Source: Amycolatopsis sacchari
GTDB lineage: Bacteria; Actinomycetota; Actinomycetes; Mycobacteriales; Pseudonocardiaceae
Reading direction: 5' to 3'
NCBI RefSeq assembly: GCF_900114035.1
Contig: NZ_FORP01000024.1
Span: 1-64,000, forward strand
DNA: 64,000 bases
The translations under genes were made by a program, and so were the position numbers. This document shows positions 8,538 to 15,885 of this stretch, piece by piece. The notes beneath the pieces were generated by a model, which saw nothing but the letters and a program-made list of their open reading frames with translations, was not told the DNA's origin and searched no databases. Position 1 is the stretch's first letter. Every line of letters starts with the position of its first letter.

Positions 8538-9985
8538 CAGGTGGTGGAGTCCTCGTCTCGGCGAGCGCGGTTGCGGGTCAGCAGGTCGGTGATGCGCTCG
8601 TCCAGTTCGCCGAGGTGCCGTGAGCTGGCGCGCAACGGTCGGACCTGTCGTTGCAGCGTGCGCAGCCGGTCGAGCGTGCGGGTGGAGCTGACCTGTGCGG
8701 CGGTGCGCACCGCGTCGCGTCCGAGCGCTGCGGCGTGTTCGTAGTCGCGGCCGACGAGGTGGGCGGTGGCGAGGTCGGTTTGCACGAAGCAGCGGCTGCG
8801 GACGCGCCACGGTTCGTAGGTGTCCATCGCTTGGCTGATCAACCGGGTGCCCTGCTCGGGCTCGCCCACGTCTCGCAGGCAGCGGCCGAGGTCGGCGGCG
8901 AGTTCGGCTTCGGTGTAGAAGGCCAGCCAGGTGGGTTCGTCGTCGGCACGGGCGCGCTCGTAGCAGCGCTCGGCTTGCAGCACGGCGGTGCGGGTGGCGT
9001 TGGCTTCGCCGAGCAGGGCGTGCCCGCGTGCCTCGACGGCGTGTAGCAGGGCGGACAGCACGGGGGTGGCCTTGCCGTCAGTGACGCTGTGACCGGCGCG
9101 CGCGAGCGCGATGGCTTGGCGGGCGTGGCGCAGCCGGTCGTGGTCGGTGATCGCGCCGTGGCCGATCTGCACGGTGAGGCGGCTCATGTGGGACAGCACG
9201 TTGGCGGCGTAGAGCCGGTCACCTGCGCTCATGGCGAGGTTGAGCGTCTGGATGTAGTAGCGCTGGGCCAGCGAGTGGCGGCCCACGTCGGCGGCCATCG
9301 AACCGGCCAGCCAGGAGGCTTGGGCGACCGCGCCGAGCAGCGCTTTGCCGGTCTTCTCCGAGTAGCTGCCGTGCATGACCGTGCTGGCCTCGCGGTGCAG
9401 CAACTGCACGATCTGCTCACGGACGCGGCCCGAGCTGTACCGGTGATCGAGGCGGCGTAGGTGGGCGATGTTCTCGGTGATGATCTCGACATCGGGCATC
9501 CCGATGCGTTTGCCCGCGACCCGCGCGGTGTTCTCGGTGGGCGGCACGGTGAGCGCGAACAGCGCGGGCTCCGAGAAGGCCGCCGCCGTGAAGGCGGAGC
9601 CCAGCAGGAACTTGCGCCGATCCATGTCCCGTCCCGACAACTCGACAACCGTGCGAACCGTGCCGTCCAGTGTGCCTGAACACTGGAGCCCGTCGTACCG
9701 ATCATCGGATGCCGGAGTGCGATCGGCAAACCCGCACTCGGTGACGCTGATCTCGCGGTGCAGGTGGCGGGACAGCACCTTGGCGACGAGCCGGGGCACC
9801 GGCCAACGTGGCTGGGAACCGTCCAGCATCCGCTTCACCGAGGTGGTGTTGGTTCCGACGTGCACGCCTTCCTCCGCGCCCGCCGTCACCACGGCGCGCG
9901 CGAGCGCGGCGTTGCTCATTCCGGCCTCGTCCAGCAGCGCACGCAGCGCGGTGTTGCTGTCGCCCGCTCGGCCGTCGCGGCCCAT
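8537..9985 (-). CDS. HTH regulator with TPR-like C-terminus
   Basis: 482 aa from the ATG at 9985; a longer frame runs to 10105. The N-terminal region (residues about 10-75) looks like the atypical HTH of actinobacterial NsdA-type regulators (GMSNAALARAV...VHVGTNTTSVKRML). The C-terminal 300 residues are helical, TPR-like repeats. Between them is a twin-arginine-like segment, RRKFLLGSAFTAAAF (123-137). It has the look of a Tat signal but lies internally, as seen in several such proteins. It is coupled to menC by TGATG and is divergent from the gene at 10207. Confidence 0.7.
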   Translation of the reverse strand: MGRDGRAGDSNTALRALLDEAGMSNAALARAVVTAGAEEGVHVGTNTTSVKRMLDGSQPRWPVPRLVAKVLSRHLHREISVTECGFADRTPASDDRYDGLQCSGTLDGTVRTVVELSGRDMDRRKFLLGSAFTAAAFSEPALFALTVPPTENTARVAGKRIGMPDVEIITENIAHLRRLDHRYSSGRVREQIVQLLHREASTVMHGSYSEKTGKALLGAVAQASWLAGSMAADVGRHSLAQRYYIQTLNLAMSAGDRLYAANVLSHMSRLTVQIGHGAITDHDRLRHARQAIALARAGHSVTDGKATPVLSALLHAVEARGHALLGEANATRTAVLQAERCYERARADDEPTWLAFYTEAELAADLGRCLRDVGEPEQGTRLISQAMDTYEPWRVRSRCFVQTDLATAHLVGRDYEHAAALGRDAVRTAAQVSSTRTLDRLRTLQRQVRPLRASSRHLGELDERITDLLTRNRARRDEDSTT

Positions 9986-10206
9986 CCCGGTCACATCCTG
10001 GCGTACTCGTCCCATTGCTGGCCGTAGTCGATCGTGGCGCACCGGCCGATGTCCTGTGAAGCCCCGCGTGCGAAGTGGGACCGAAGTGGGACCCCTGAAC
10101 AGCAAGCGGACGCAGTGCCACGCAACCCTGACTGCCGTCTAGCTGAGCTGGGCGTTTGTCTGGTGGTGACGGATCACTGACCGACCGTTGCCAAGGAGGC
10201 TAGACA

Positions 10207-10707
10207 ATGGCCACGCCGACGATCACAGCCGCACAGGGCGGCAACGGGCCCCACCAAGAGCAGCCCCTGTCCGGGCTGACCGCGACCGCTGCCCACTACG
10301 CAGGGTGGGAATGGCTGGTCCTGCGAGCCGATGATCGGCTGCTGCTGACCACCAACGAACGGGTCAGCGCGGTCGAGCTGCCCGCCGCGATCGGCGCCGA
10401 GGTACAGCACTACCTCACGGTGCGGATGCTCGCCGGACCGGTGGTCGCCCTGCCCGGCGTACCGCGCCGTTGGCTGTTGCTCACCGAGTCCGCGGACGAG
10501 TCCGCCCCGGTCAACCTCGTCCGGCTGCGTGCCCGTGGCGCGCTGACGCACCGCTGCGGGACCTTGGTACCGCTGCCGCCGAGCCGCCTGGAATCCGGCG
10601 TCGTGACCTGGCAGGTGCCTCCGTCGCTGGACGGCCCGTCGTTGCCGCCGTTCACCGCCGTGGTCGCAGCAGTCCGCGCGGTGACCGAAACGGTGGGACT
10701 GGCGTGA
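10207..10707 (+). CDS. Hypothetical protein
   Basis: 166 aa, start supported by AAGGAGG 8 nt upstream. No family was recognised with confidence. Features such as LPAAIGAEVQHYL and GPVVALPGVPRRWLLLTE faintly recall the N-terminal part of actinobacterial bifunctional primase/polymerase-related proteins, but catalytic Asp motifs are not evident. It opens a rightward group that continues with the radical SAM and CYTH genes. Confidence 0.6.
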   Translation: MATPTITAAQGGNGPHQEQPLSGLTATAAHYAGWEWLVLRADDRLLLTTNERVSAVELPAAIGAEVQHYLTVRMLAGPVVALPGVPRRWLLLTESADESAPVNLVRLRARGALTHRCGTLVPLPPSRLESGVVTWQVPPSLDGPSLPPFTAVVAAVRAVTETVGLA

Positions 10708-10734
10708 CCGCCGCGCATCGCCGCGCATGAGCGG

Positions 10735-11004
10735 ATGGGCGAGCCGATGTGCGTCTGCGGTTGGCAACTCGTCGCCGTGACGGTGCTGCTCCAACTCTTG
10801 ATCCTCGGATACGGCGAGATCGAGGGTCGCCGCCGCAGCGCGGCCGACCTGCGGGCGTTCCGGCACCGGCAGGTGGACGGCACACCCGCCAAGCACAGCC
10901 CCACGGCGCGACACCGCACGGGCGAACCCGTGAAGTCCCTGCGTGCCCGCCACGACGCCGAGACGCTGCCCTACTACCCGTCGTCGTCCCGCAAGACCAC
11001 CTGA
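10735..11004 (+). CDS. Small single-pass membrane protein, hypothetical
   Basis: 89 aa. One hydrophobic helix (about 11-27, QLVAVTVLLQLLILGYG) is followed by a basic, Arg-rich cytoplasmic tail. The start is uncertain: ATG at 10735 or the internal one at 10747. The gene fills the gap between the neighbours in the same direction. No function can be proposed; similar short proteins are frequent in actinomycete element backbones. Confidence 0.4.
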   Translation: MGEPMCVCGWQLVAVTVLLQLLILGYGEIEGRRRSAADLRAFRHRQVDGTPAKHSPTARHRTGEPVKSLRARHDAETLPYYPSSSRKTT

Positions 11005-11192
11005 CCGCTCCGGCGGCGCAGGCGCGGCCCCTCCCGCACCTGGCCCCTGCGCTGCCGGAGCACCCCACGCGGCACGTCGCCAGCCCGTACCCCGACCGGG
11101 CTCGACGTGCCGCACCCGGCACCCGGCGTGATCCCCCGCGCGCCGGGTGCCGGTCTCCCGATCCCACCGCAACCACGGAAGGGCCACCTCCG

Positions 11193-12275
11193 ATGTTCCC
11201 CACCGGCATCCCTGTCCACGTCGAGAAGGACAAGACGGCGCGCGTGAAGATCCACGATCCCTGCGGGCTGACCTGCGACTTCTGTCACAACGAAGGCACC
11301 CCGGTCGTGGTGGACAACCGCCGCCGGCCGCTCGGCGACTTCACCACCGCCGGCCCCAGTGGGCGCGTGTCGATCTACGCCGCCACCAACGGCGCGGCAT
11401 TCCTGCCCGCCGCAGTCCCCGACAACGAGCAGTTCGGCGAGGCGCTGACCGTGTTGGGCGACGCCCTGGACCTCAGCGAGGTGCATCTGACCGGTGGTGA
11501 ACCGACGTTGCATCCCGCCGTGGCGCGGCTGACGAAGATCGCGGTGGACGCCGGGTTCCAGGTCGGGATGACCTCCAACGGTGAGCGCGGTGACCGGGTA
11601 CTCGCCGACTGCGCCGCCGCTGGGCTGGACCGGGTGAACTTCTCCGTCTTCGGCACCACGGCCGCCGAACTCGCCGAGGTCCAGCACGCCCGCTACCGCG
11701 ACCCCGACCGCGCACAGCGCAAGATCGACGCCCTGAAACGCTCCATCGCCGAATGTGAGGCGCACGGGATCAAGGCCGGCGCCAACATCGTGGTGCTCGA
11801 CCACAGCCACGCCCCGCGCGTGCACCGCCTGCTGGACGAATACTCCCCGTACCTGTCGGTGCGGCTGCTCAACTCGCTGGACCACGGCCCGGTCTCGATC
11901 GAAGCCATCGAACGCATCCTCGCCGAGCGTGGCGCGGTCGCCGAGGCCCACTACATCACCGCTGGTGTGTCCGGCGCACGCACCGCCTACCGGCTGCCGG
12001 ACGGACGGCGGGTGTTCTTCAAGCAGATCCGGCCCGTGCGGCTGCCCGACACGTGCGCCGGGTGCCGGTTCAACAACGACACCGACTGCCAGGAAGGCTT
12101 CTACGGCGTGCGGCTCTACTACGACCGCACCGGCCGCTACCAGGTCGGCGTGTGCATCCAGCGCATGGACCTGTGCATGCCGCTGGACGAGTTCGTGACC
12201 AGCCCGAAGCGCGCCGAGATCCTCGCCCTGCGCGAAGCCGAGTACCAGCGGCTCACCACCCGCCTCGCCGGATAA
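11193..12275 (+). CDS. Radical SAM protein, MoaA-like
   Basis: 360 aa. The radical SAM cluster motif Cys24-x3-Cys28-x2-Cys31 (CGLTCDFC) is present, and GGEPTLHP (101-108) is the SAM-binding GGE motif. The C-terminal region has at least five more cysteines (about 288, 291, 299, 321, 328; CAGCRFNNDTDC and GVCIQRMDLC), suggesting an auxiliary Fe-S cluster as in MoaA and SPASM/Twitch enzymes. The ATG at 11193 follows GGAAGGG; the open frame upstream is not coding-like. The CYTH gene begins 35 nt after its stop and is probably in the same operon. The substrate is unknown. Confidence 0.8.
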   Translation: MFPTGIPVHVEKDKTARVKIHDPCGLTCDFCHNEGTPVVVDNRRRPLGDFTTAGPSGRVSIYAATNGAAFLPAAVPDNEQFGEALTVLGDALDLSEVHLTGGEPTLHPAVARLTKIAVDAGFQVGMTSNGERGDRVLADCAAAGLDRVNFSVFGTTAAELAEVQHARYRDPDRAQRKIDALKRSIAECEAHGIKAGANIVVLDHSHAPRVHRLLDEYSPYLSVRLLNSLDHGPVSIEAIERILAERGAVAEAHYITAGVSGARTAYRLPDGRRVFFKQIRPVRLPDTCAGCRFNNDTDCQEGFYGVRLYYDRTGRYQVGVCIQRMDLCMPLDEFVTSPKRAEILALREAEYQRLTTRLAG

Positions 12276-12310
12276 CGTCCACCACTGATCACCATCGGAA
12301 GGAGCCCGCA

Positions 12311-12841
12311 GTGCCCATCGAGCACGAAGCCAAGATCCTCGACATCGACCCCGACGCCATGGAACAGCTGATCCTGGACAAGGGCGGCCAGAAGCTCGGC
12401 GAGCGGTTCATGCGCCGCTACGTCTACGACATCACCCCTGGCGACCAGTCCAAGTGGATCAGGCTCCGCGACACCGGCGACGAGACCACGCTGACCGTCA
12501 AGCAGATCACCAGCGACGCCATCGACGGCACCCACGAGATCGAAGTGGGCGTCGACGACTTCGCCGCCACCAACGCACTGCTGAACGTGCTCGGCTTCAC
12601 CGCGAAGTCCTACCAGGAGACCAAGCGCACCAGCTTCATCCTCGACGGCGCACAGGTCGAGATCGACACCTGGCCCCAGATCCCCCCGTACTTGGAGATC
12701 GAAGCCGGGTCCAAGGACGAGGTGGTCAGGGTCGCCGGACTGCTCGGCCACACCGAAGCCGACCTGACCGGCGAAAACACCATCACGATCTACGCCCGCT
12801 ACGGCATCGACCTGAACACAATCCCCGAACTGCGCTTCTGA
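12311..12841 (+). CDS. CYTH-domain protein (class IV adenylate cyclase/triphosphatase fold)
   Basis: 176 aa, GTG start with GGAG about 6 nt upstream. The CYTH signature E-x-E-x-K is at residues 4-8 (EHEAK). Further acidic and basic strand residues typical of the triphosphate tunnel follow (KWIRLRD, TLTVKQ, HEIEVGV, QVEIDTWPQIPPYLEIE). Family members hydrolyse or cyclise triphosphates with divalent metals: ThTPase, tripolyphosphatase or CyaB-type cyclase. It directly follows the radical SAM gene. The actual substrate is not visible. Confidence 0.8.
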   Translation: MPIEHEAKILDIDPDAMEQLILDKGGQKLGERFMRRYVYDITPGDQSKWIRLRDTGDETTLTVKQITSDAIDGTHEIEVGVDDFAATNALLNVLGFTAKSYQETKRTSFILDGAQVEIDTWPQIPPYLEIEAGSKDEVVRVAGLLGHTEADLTGENTITIYARYGIDLNTIPELRF

Positions 12842-12937
12842 CCATCGCCACCCGTCCACCGCGTCCGCACGCCCGCGCACTGCCGATCGGCCCTGCGGGC
12901 GTGCGGCCCCCGCACGCCCACCAGGAGCCCGCCAACC

Positions 12938-13315
12938 GTGAGCGCCATGCCCGCGCAAGCAGCCCAAGAGCTGGGCCGACGCCTCCACACCGCAGGCTTC
13001 CGCCCGCTGCCCGACGTCGATGACGACGGCGGGTTGATCGGCACCCGGCTCTGGCGCGTCCGAGCCGGATACGTCGAATACCTCGCGCTGCGCCCCAGCG
13101 GACTCGCGCACGCCGTCCGCGCCGAGGCCCGGTTCGACTATCGCCGCCCCGCCGAACACGGCGCGGTGGTCGAACACCGGTTCGGCCACGCCACCAACGC
13201 CCTGAACTGGCTACTGAACAGCGCCGACACCACAGGTGGGCGACTGCCCCGACCCTACGCCCCGCCCGCCAGATCGTGGCCGCCGAGCGAGCCCGACCCC
13301 GACGAGATCAACTGA
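12938..13315 (+). CDS. Hypothetical protein
   Basis: 125 aa, GTG start preceded by AGGAG. Composition is coding-like (mixed alpha/beta with WRVRAGYVEYLALRPSGLAHAVRAEARFDY), but no family was recognised. It closes the rightward group that starts at 10207, 96 nt after the CYTH gene. The C-terminus is Pro-rich and disordered. Confidence 0.5.
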   Translation: MSAMPAQAAQELGRRLHTAGFRPLPDVDDDGGLIGTRLWRVRAGYVEYLALRPSGLAHAVRAEARFDYRRPAEHGAVVEHRFGHATNALNWLLNSADTTGGRLPRPYAPPARSWPPSEPDPDEIN

Positions 13316-13552
13316 GAAACGAGCCGCCAGCCATTCACCCGGCAACTCACTGGGCAACTCATCGACCATTTCCTAGGCAACCCAGAGCTGCCGGGGTACA
13401 CATCTGGCGTTAGTAGCGGTTGACCTGCGGTTTCAGTCGTGCGGTCGTGCTACGCGGGTGCCCGATTGGCCTTATATGGCCACCCGTGGTGCGGCGTACA
13501 CACATCCACACAACGACCGGAACACGCCGGGCGGCTACGGCAACATCGACTG

Positions 13553-13582
13553 TTGACGGCTGCCGAGGACGGATGCTAGCCT
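13553..13582 (+). promoter_or_regulatory. Putative sigma70-type promoter
   Basis: TTGACG at 13553-13558, an 18-nt spacer, then TAGCCT at 13577-13582. It points towards the truncated replication-relaxation gene and would give a leader of about 390 nt containing the hairpin at 13676. Confidence 0.4.
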
Positions 13583-13675
13583 AATTGGCCGATCCGCTGT
13601 CGGCTCGGGTCTGCGCAGGCAGATGGTCGAGGCCTCGCCGAGGATCGGCAGAACGTGTCCCGCACCGTGACGCGC

Positions 13676-13712
13676 CTTGGTGTCGTCGGCGTCGTTGTGA
13701 CGCCGAGCCAAG
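13676..13712. promoter_or_regulatory. Hairpin with two-part stem
   Basis: Inner arms TCGGCGTC (13686-13693) and GACGCCGA (13699-13706) pair perfectly around a 5-nt loop. Outer CTTGG/CCAAG (13676-13680 and 13708-13712) extend the structure. It lies in the leader of the replication-relaxation gene and could be a regulatory or structured RNA element. Confidence 0.4.
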
Positions 13713-13857
13713 TGTTTACCGCGTCCACCGTGATCGTGCGGGCCGGTCGGTGTTGTCGGTGTCTCCCCTCGGTGGTGGTGATCATGGTGCGCGAGCGTGG
13801 CGCGGGTTCCGCGCCCGGCCGAGACGGCTGGTTGGTGGGTGCACGTGGGGGTTCACA

Positions 13858-13891
13858 TGGGGATTCCGTTGGGGATTCCGTTGGGGAGTCC
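13858..13891. repeat. 12-bp tandem repeat, about 2.8 copies
   Basis: The unit TGGGGATTCCGT occurs at 13858-13869 and 13870-13881, with a third partial copy (TGGGGAGTCC) at 13882-13891. The period is a multiple of three, so it would be neutral in a reading frame, but no convincing gene covers it. Confidence 0.6.
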
Positions 13892-13981
13892 TCTCAGAGT
13901 TGCCGACCCGACCTGCCGGGTTCCGGCCGTGTTGTTGCAGGTCAGCGCGTCGTAGTAGGCGCGGCTACGGTGCCAGACTCG

Positions 13982-14220
13982 ATGGACAACTGTCCTCATG
14001 ACACATCCTCGGGGCTGCGGCGGCGCGTGACGGCGGCGGCCGTGGCCGCTGCGGGCGGCCGTCTGACCGACCGGGATCGCCGCATCCTGGCCCTGCTGGA
14101 CGAACACTTCACCTTCACCACCTCACAGCTCGCCCTGCTCGCCGGGTTCGGCTCGGTGATCACCGCACAGCATCGGCTGGCCGCGCTGCACGCGCGGGGC
14201 GTGCTGCACCGCGACCGCCC
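13982..14220 (+). pseudogene. Replication-relaxation family protein, N-terminal remnant
   Basis: From the ATG at 13982, about 80 residues match the start of actinobacterial replication-relaxation (Replic_Relax) proteins, including the winged-helix segment LTDRDRRILALLDEHFTFTTSQLALLAGF and AQHRLAALHARGVLHR. The homology stops near 14218. The frame then runs into an SDR remnant. The remaining 150-250 residues usual for the family are missing, so this marks the left edge of the inserted catabolic block. Confidence 0.7.
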
Positions 14221-14500
14221 GTTCCACCAGCAACCTGTCCCACCCGGGCGTGGCTCCCACGAACCTTCTCGGCGCCCGGCCCGACCTCGGTCGCGACCGC
14301 CCCACCCCGCGCGCCCGTCTCATCCGCGCCCTGTCCGCCTGTACGGCCCGAGCGGCGTCGGGCACTTCGCCGGCCCACCGGCCGAGCAGAAGCTCTACTC
14401 CCGACTGCGCGACGCCGAGGACGCCCGTCGACTGTGGACGGTCACCGAGGAGCTCACCGGCGTGCGCTTCCCCGCCACCGAGACCACGGCGTCAGCCTGA
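14219..14500 (+). pseudogene. SDR oxidoreductase C-terminal remnant with internal deletion
   Basis: One frame encodes STSNLSHPGVAPTNLLGARP and about 20 more SDR-like residues (to about 14335). Another frame then continues with LYGPSGVGHFAGPPAEQKLY and ends with the characteristic ARRLWTVTEELTGVRFP. Both belong to the C-terminal third of a retinol-dehydrogenase-like SDR, separated by a deletion of roughly 35 codons and a frameshift. The 5' two-thirds are lost at the junction with the replication-relaxation remnant. Its end overlaps the amidase stop by 9 nt. Confidence 0.7.
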
Positions 14501-15811
14501 GACCGGCCCGCCGAGGGCGGCCTCGAACCCGGCCGCCGCACGCAGCAACACGTCCTCCCGCCACGGGGCCGCCGCCAGGTGCAGCCCCACCGGCATCCCG
14601 GACTCCGGATGTCGTCCACACGGGACGCTCATCGACGGGCCGCCGTACATCGCCCACACGTAGGTGAACCGGGCGAGGTCGCGAGTGGACGCCGCCAGGT
14701 CGACGGCGTCCGCGCGGGGCACGTCGACCGGGATGGTCGGGCACACGACGACGTCGACGCGGCTGAACACCTCGCTCGCGCGCGCCTGGAAATCCCGCCG
14801 CCAGCGGCGGGCGCGCTGGGTGATGTCCTCCGGCGTGCCGGCGCCGATCCGCAGCCGGCGCAACACGTCCGCGTCGATCGAGCGCGGATCGGCCCGCATG
14901 CGCTCCGCGTGCACGCCCGCCGCCTCCGGGTACATGATCTCGAGCATCCGCTCCTGCGCCGACTCCGCACCCGCGACCGTGACCGGCGTCGCCGTGGCAC
15001 CGTGCCGGGCCATCAGCTCCGTCGCGGTCGCGACCACCCGCCGCACACCCGGTTCGACGCCGTCCGCGAGGAATCCCCCGGCGACCCCCACCCGCAGACC
15101 GTCGAGCCCGGCGCCGAGCAGCGCGTCGACCGGTGTCCGCTCACCGGGCACCGCGGTGGGGTCGTCGGGATCAAACCGGTCCAGCGCGGCAAGGACCCGC
15201 GCGACCGTCCGGACGTCGCCCGCGATCGGCGTGACCGTGTCGAACGACGGGCTCACCGGAAACACCCCGCGGTTGGACACCCGCCCCACTGTCGGGCGCA
15301 ACCCGACGACCCCGTTGACCGAGGCGGGGATCCGGCCCGATCCGCCGGTGTCCGTGCCGAGCGCGGCCTCGACCAGCTCCGCCGCCACCGCGACCCCCGA
15401 ACCGCTGCTGGACCCGCCCGCGATCCGGTGCCCGTCCCGCGCGTTGCGGCAGTCGCCGAACACCGCGTTGCGTCCGGTGGCGCCCATGGCGAACTCCGCC
15501 ATGTTGTTCTTGCCCAACACGACGGCACCGGCGTCGTCGAGCAGCCGGGTGACCGTGGCGTCCCGCGCGGCCGGGACGCCACCGTGGTGCGCCGAGCCCG
15601 CGGTGCTGCGGACACCGGCCACGTCGATGTTGTCCTTGAGCGACACGGTCAGACCGTGCAGGCTCCCCCGCCGCGCGGGTGGCGTCGCGTCCCGTTCGTC
15701 GGCCTGCCACCGCGCGCGGTCGGCGAGCACCGCGATGAACGCGCGCAGATCCCGATCGCGTTCCCGCGTGCGCGCCAGGTACCGCTCGACTCGTTCCCGG
15801 ACCGGACCCAC
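14492..15811 (-). CDS. Amidase (amidase signature family)
   Basis: 439 aa, GTG at 15811 with AAAGGAGA 6 nt upstream. The Ser-cisSer-Lys machinery is visible: Lys in VSLKDN, the Gly/Ser-rich GGSSSGSGVAV, and the nucleophile loop GTDTGGSGRIPAS. Such enzymes hydrolyse C-N bonds of amides, carbamoyl amino acids or allophanate-like substrates. It is the last gene of the leftward seven-gene operon, 74 nt after HyuB, so it probably opens an amide intermediate of the hyu pathway or releases ammonia from the primary substrate. Confidence 0.88.
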   Translation of the reverse strand: MGPVRERVERYLARTRERDRDLRAFIAVLADRARWQADERDATPPARRGSLHGLTVSLKDNIDVAGVRSTAGSAHHGGVPAARDATVTRLLDDAGAVVLGKNNMAEFAMGATGRNAVFGDCRNARDGHRIAGGSSSGSGVAVAAELVEAALGTDTGGSGRIPASVNGVVGLRPTVGRVSNRGVFPVSPSFDTVTPIAGDVRTVARVLAALDRFDPDDPTAVPGERTPVDALLGAGLDGLRVGVAGGFLADGVEPGVRRVVATATELMARHGATATPVTVAGAESAQERMLEIMYPEAAGVHAERMRADPRSIDADVLRRLRIGAGTPEDITQRARRWRRDFQARASEVFSRVDVVVCPTIPVDVPRADAVDLAASTRDLARFTYVWAMYGGPSMSVPCGRHPESGMPVGLHLAAAPWREDVLLRAAAGFEAALGGPVSG

Positions 15812-15885
15812 CTGGTCTCCTTTCCCTGCCGAAAAACCGGGTCCGCCGGGACGCCGGGGTACCGGCCGCCCCGGCGGACCCGCGA

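Larger units (their letters stand above)
13316..13981. other. 666-bp gene-free stretch ahead of the replication-relaxation remnant
   Basis: No convincing gene on either strand. It holds three spaced copies of GGCAAC(T/C)C near 13340-13385, a possible promoter (13553-13582), a strong hairpin (13676-13712) and a 12-bp tandem repeat (13858-13891). Its position beside a replication-relaxation gene in an element backbone would suit a replication or transfer control region; this is inference. Confidence 0.4.
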
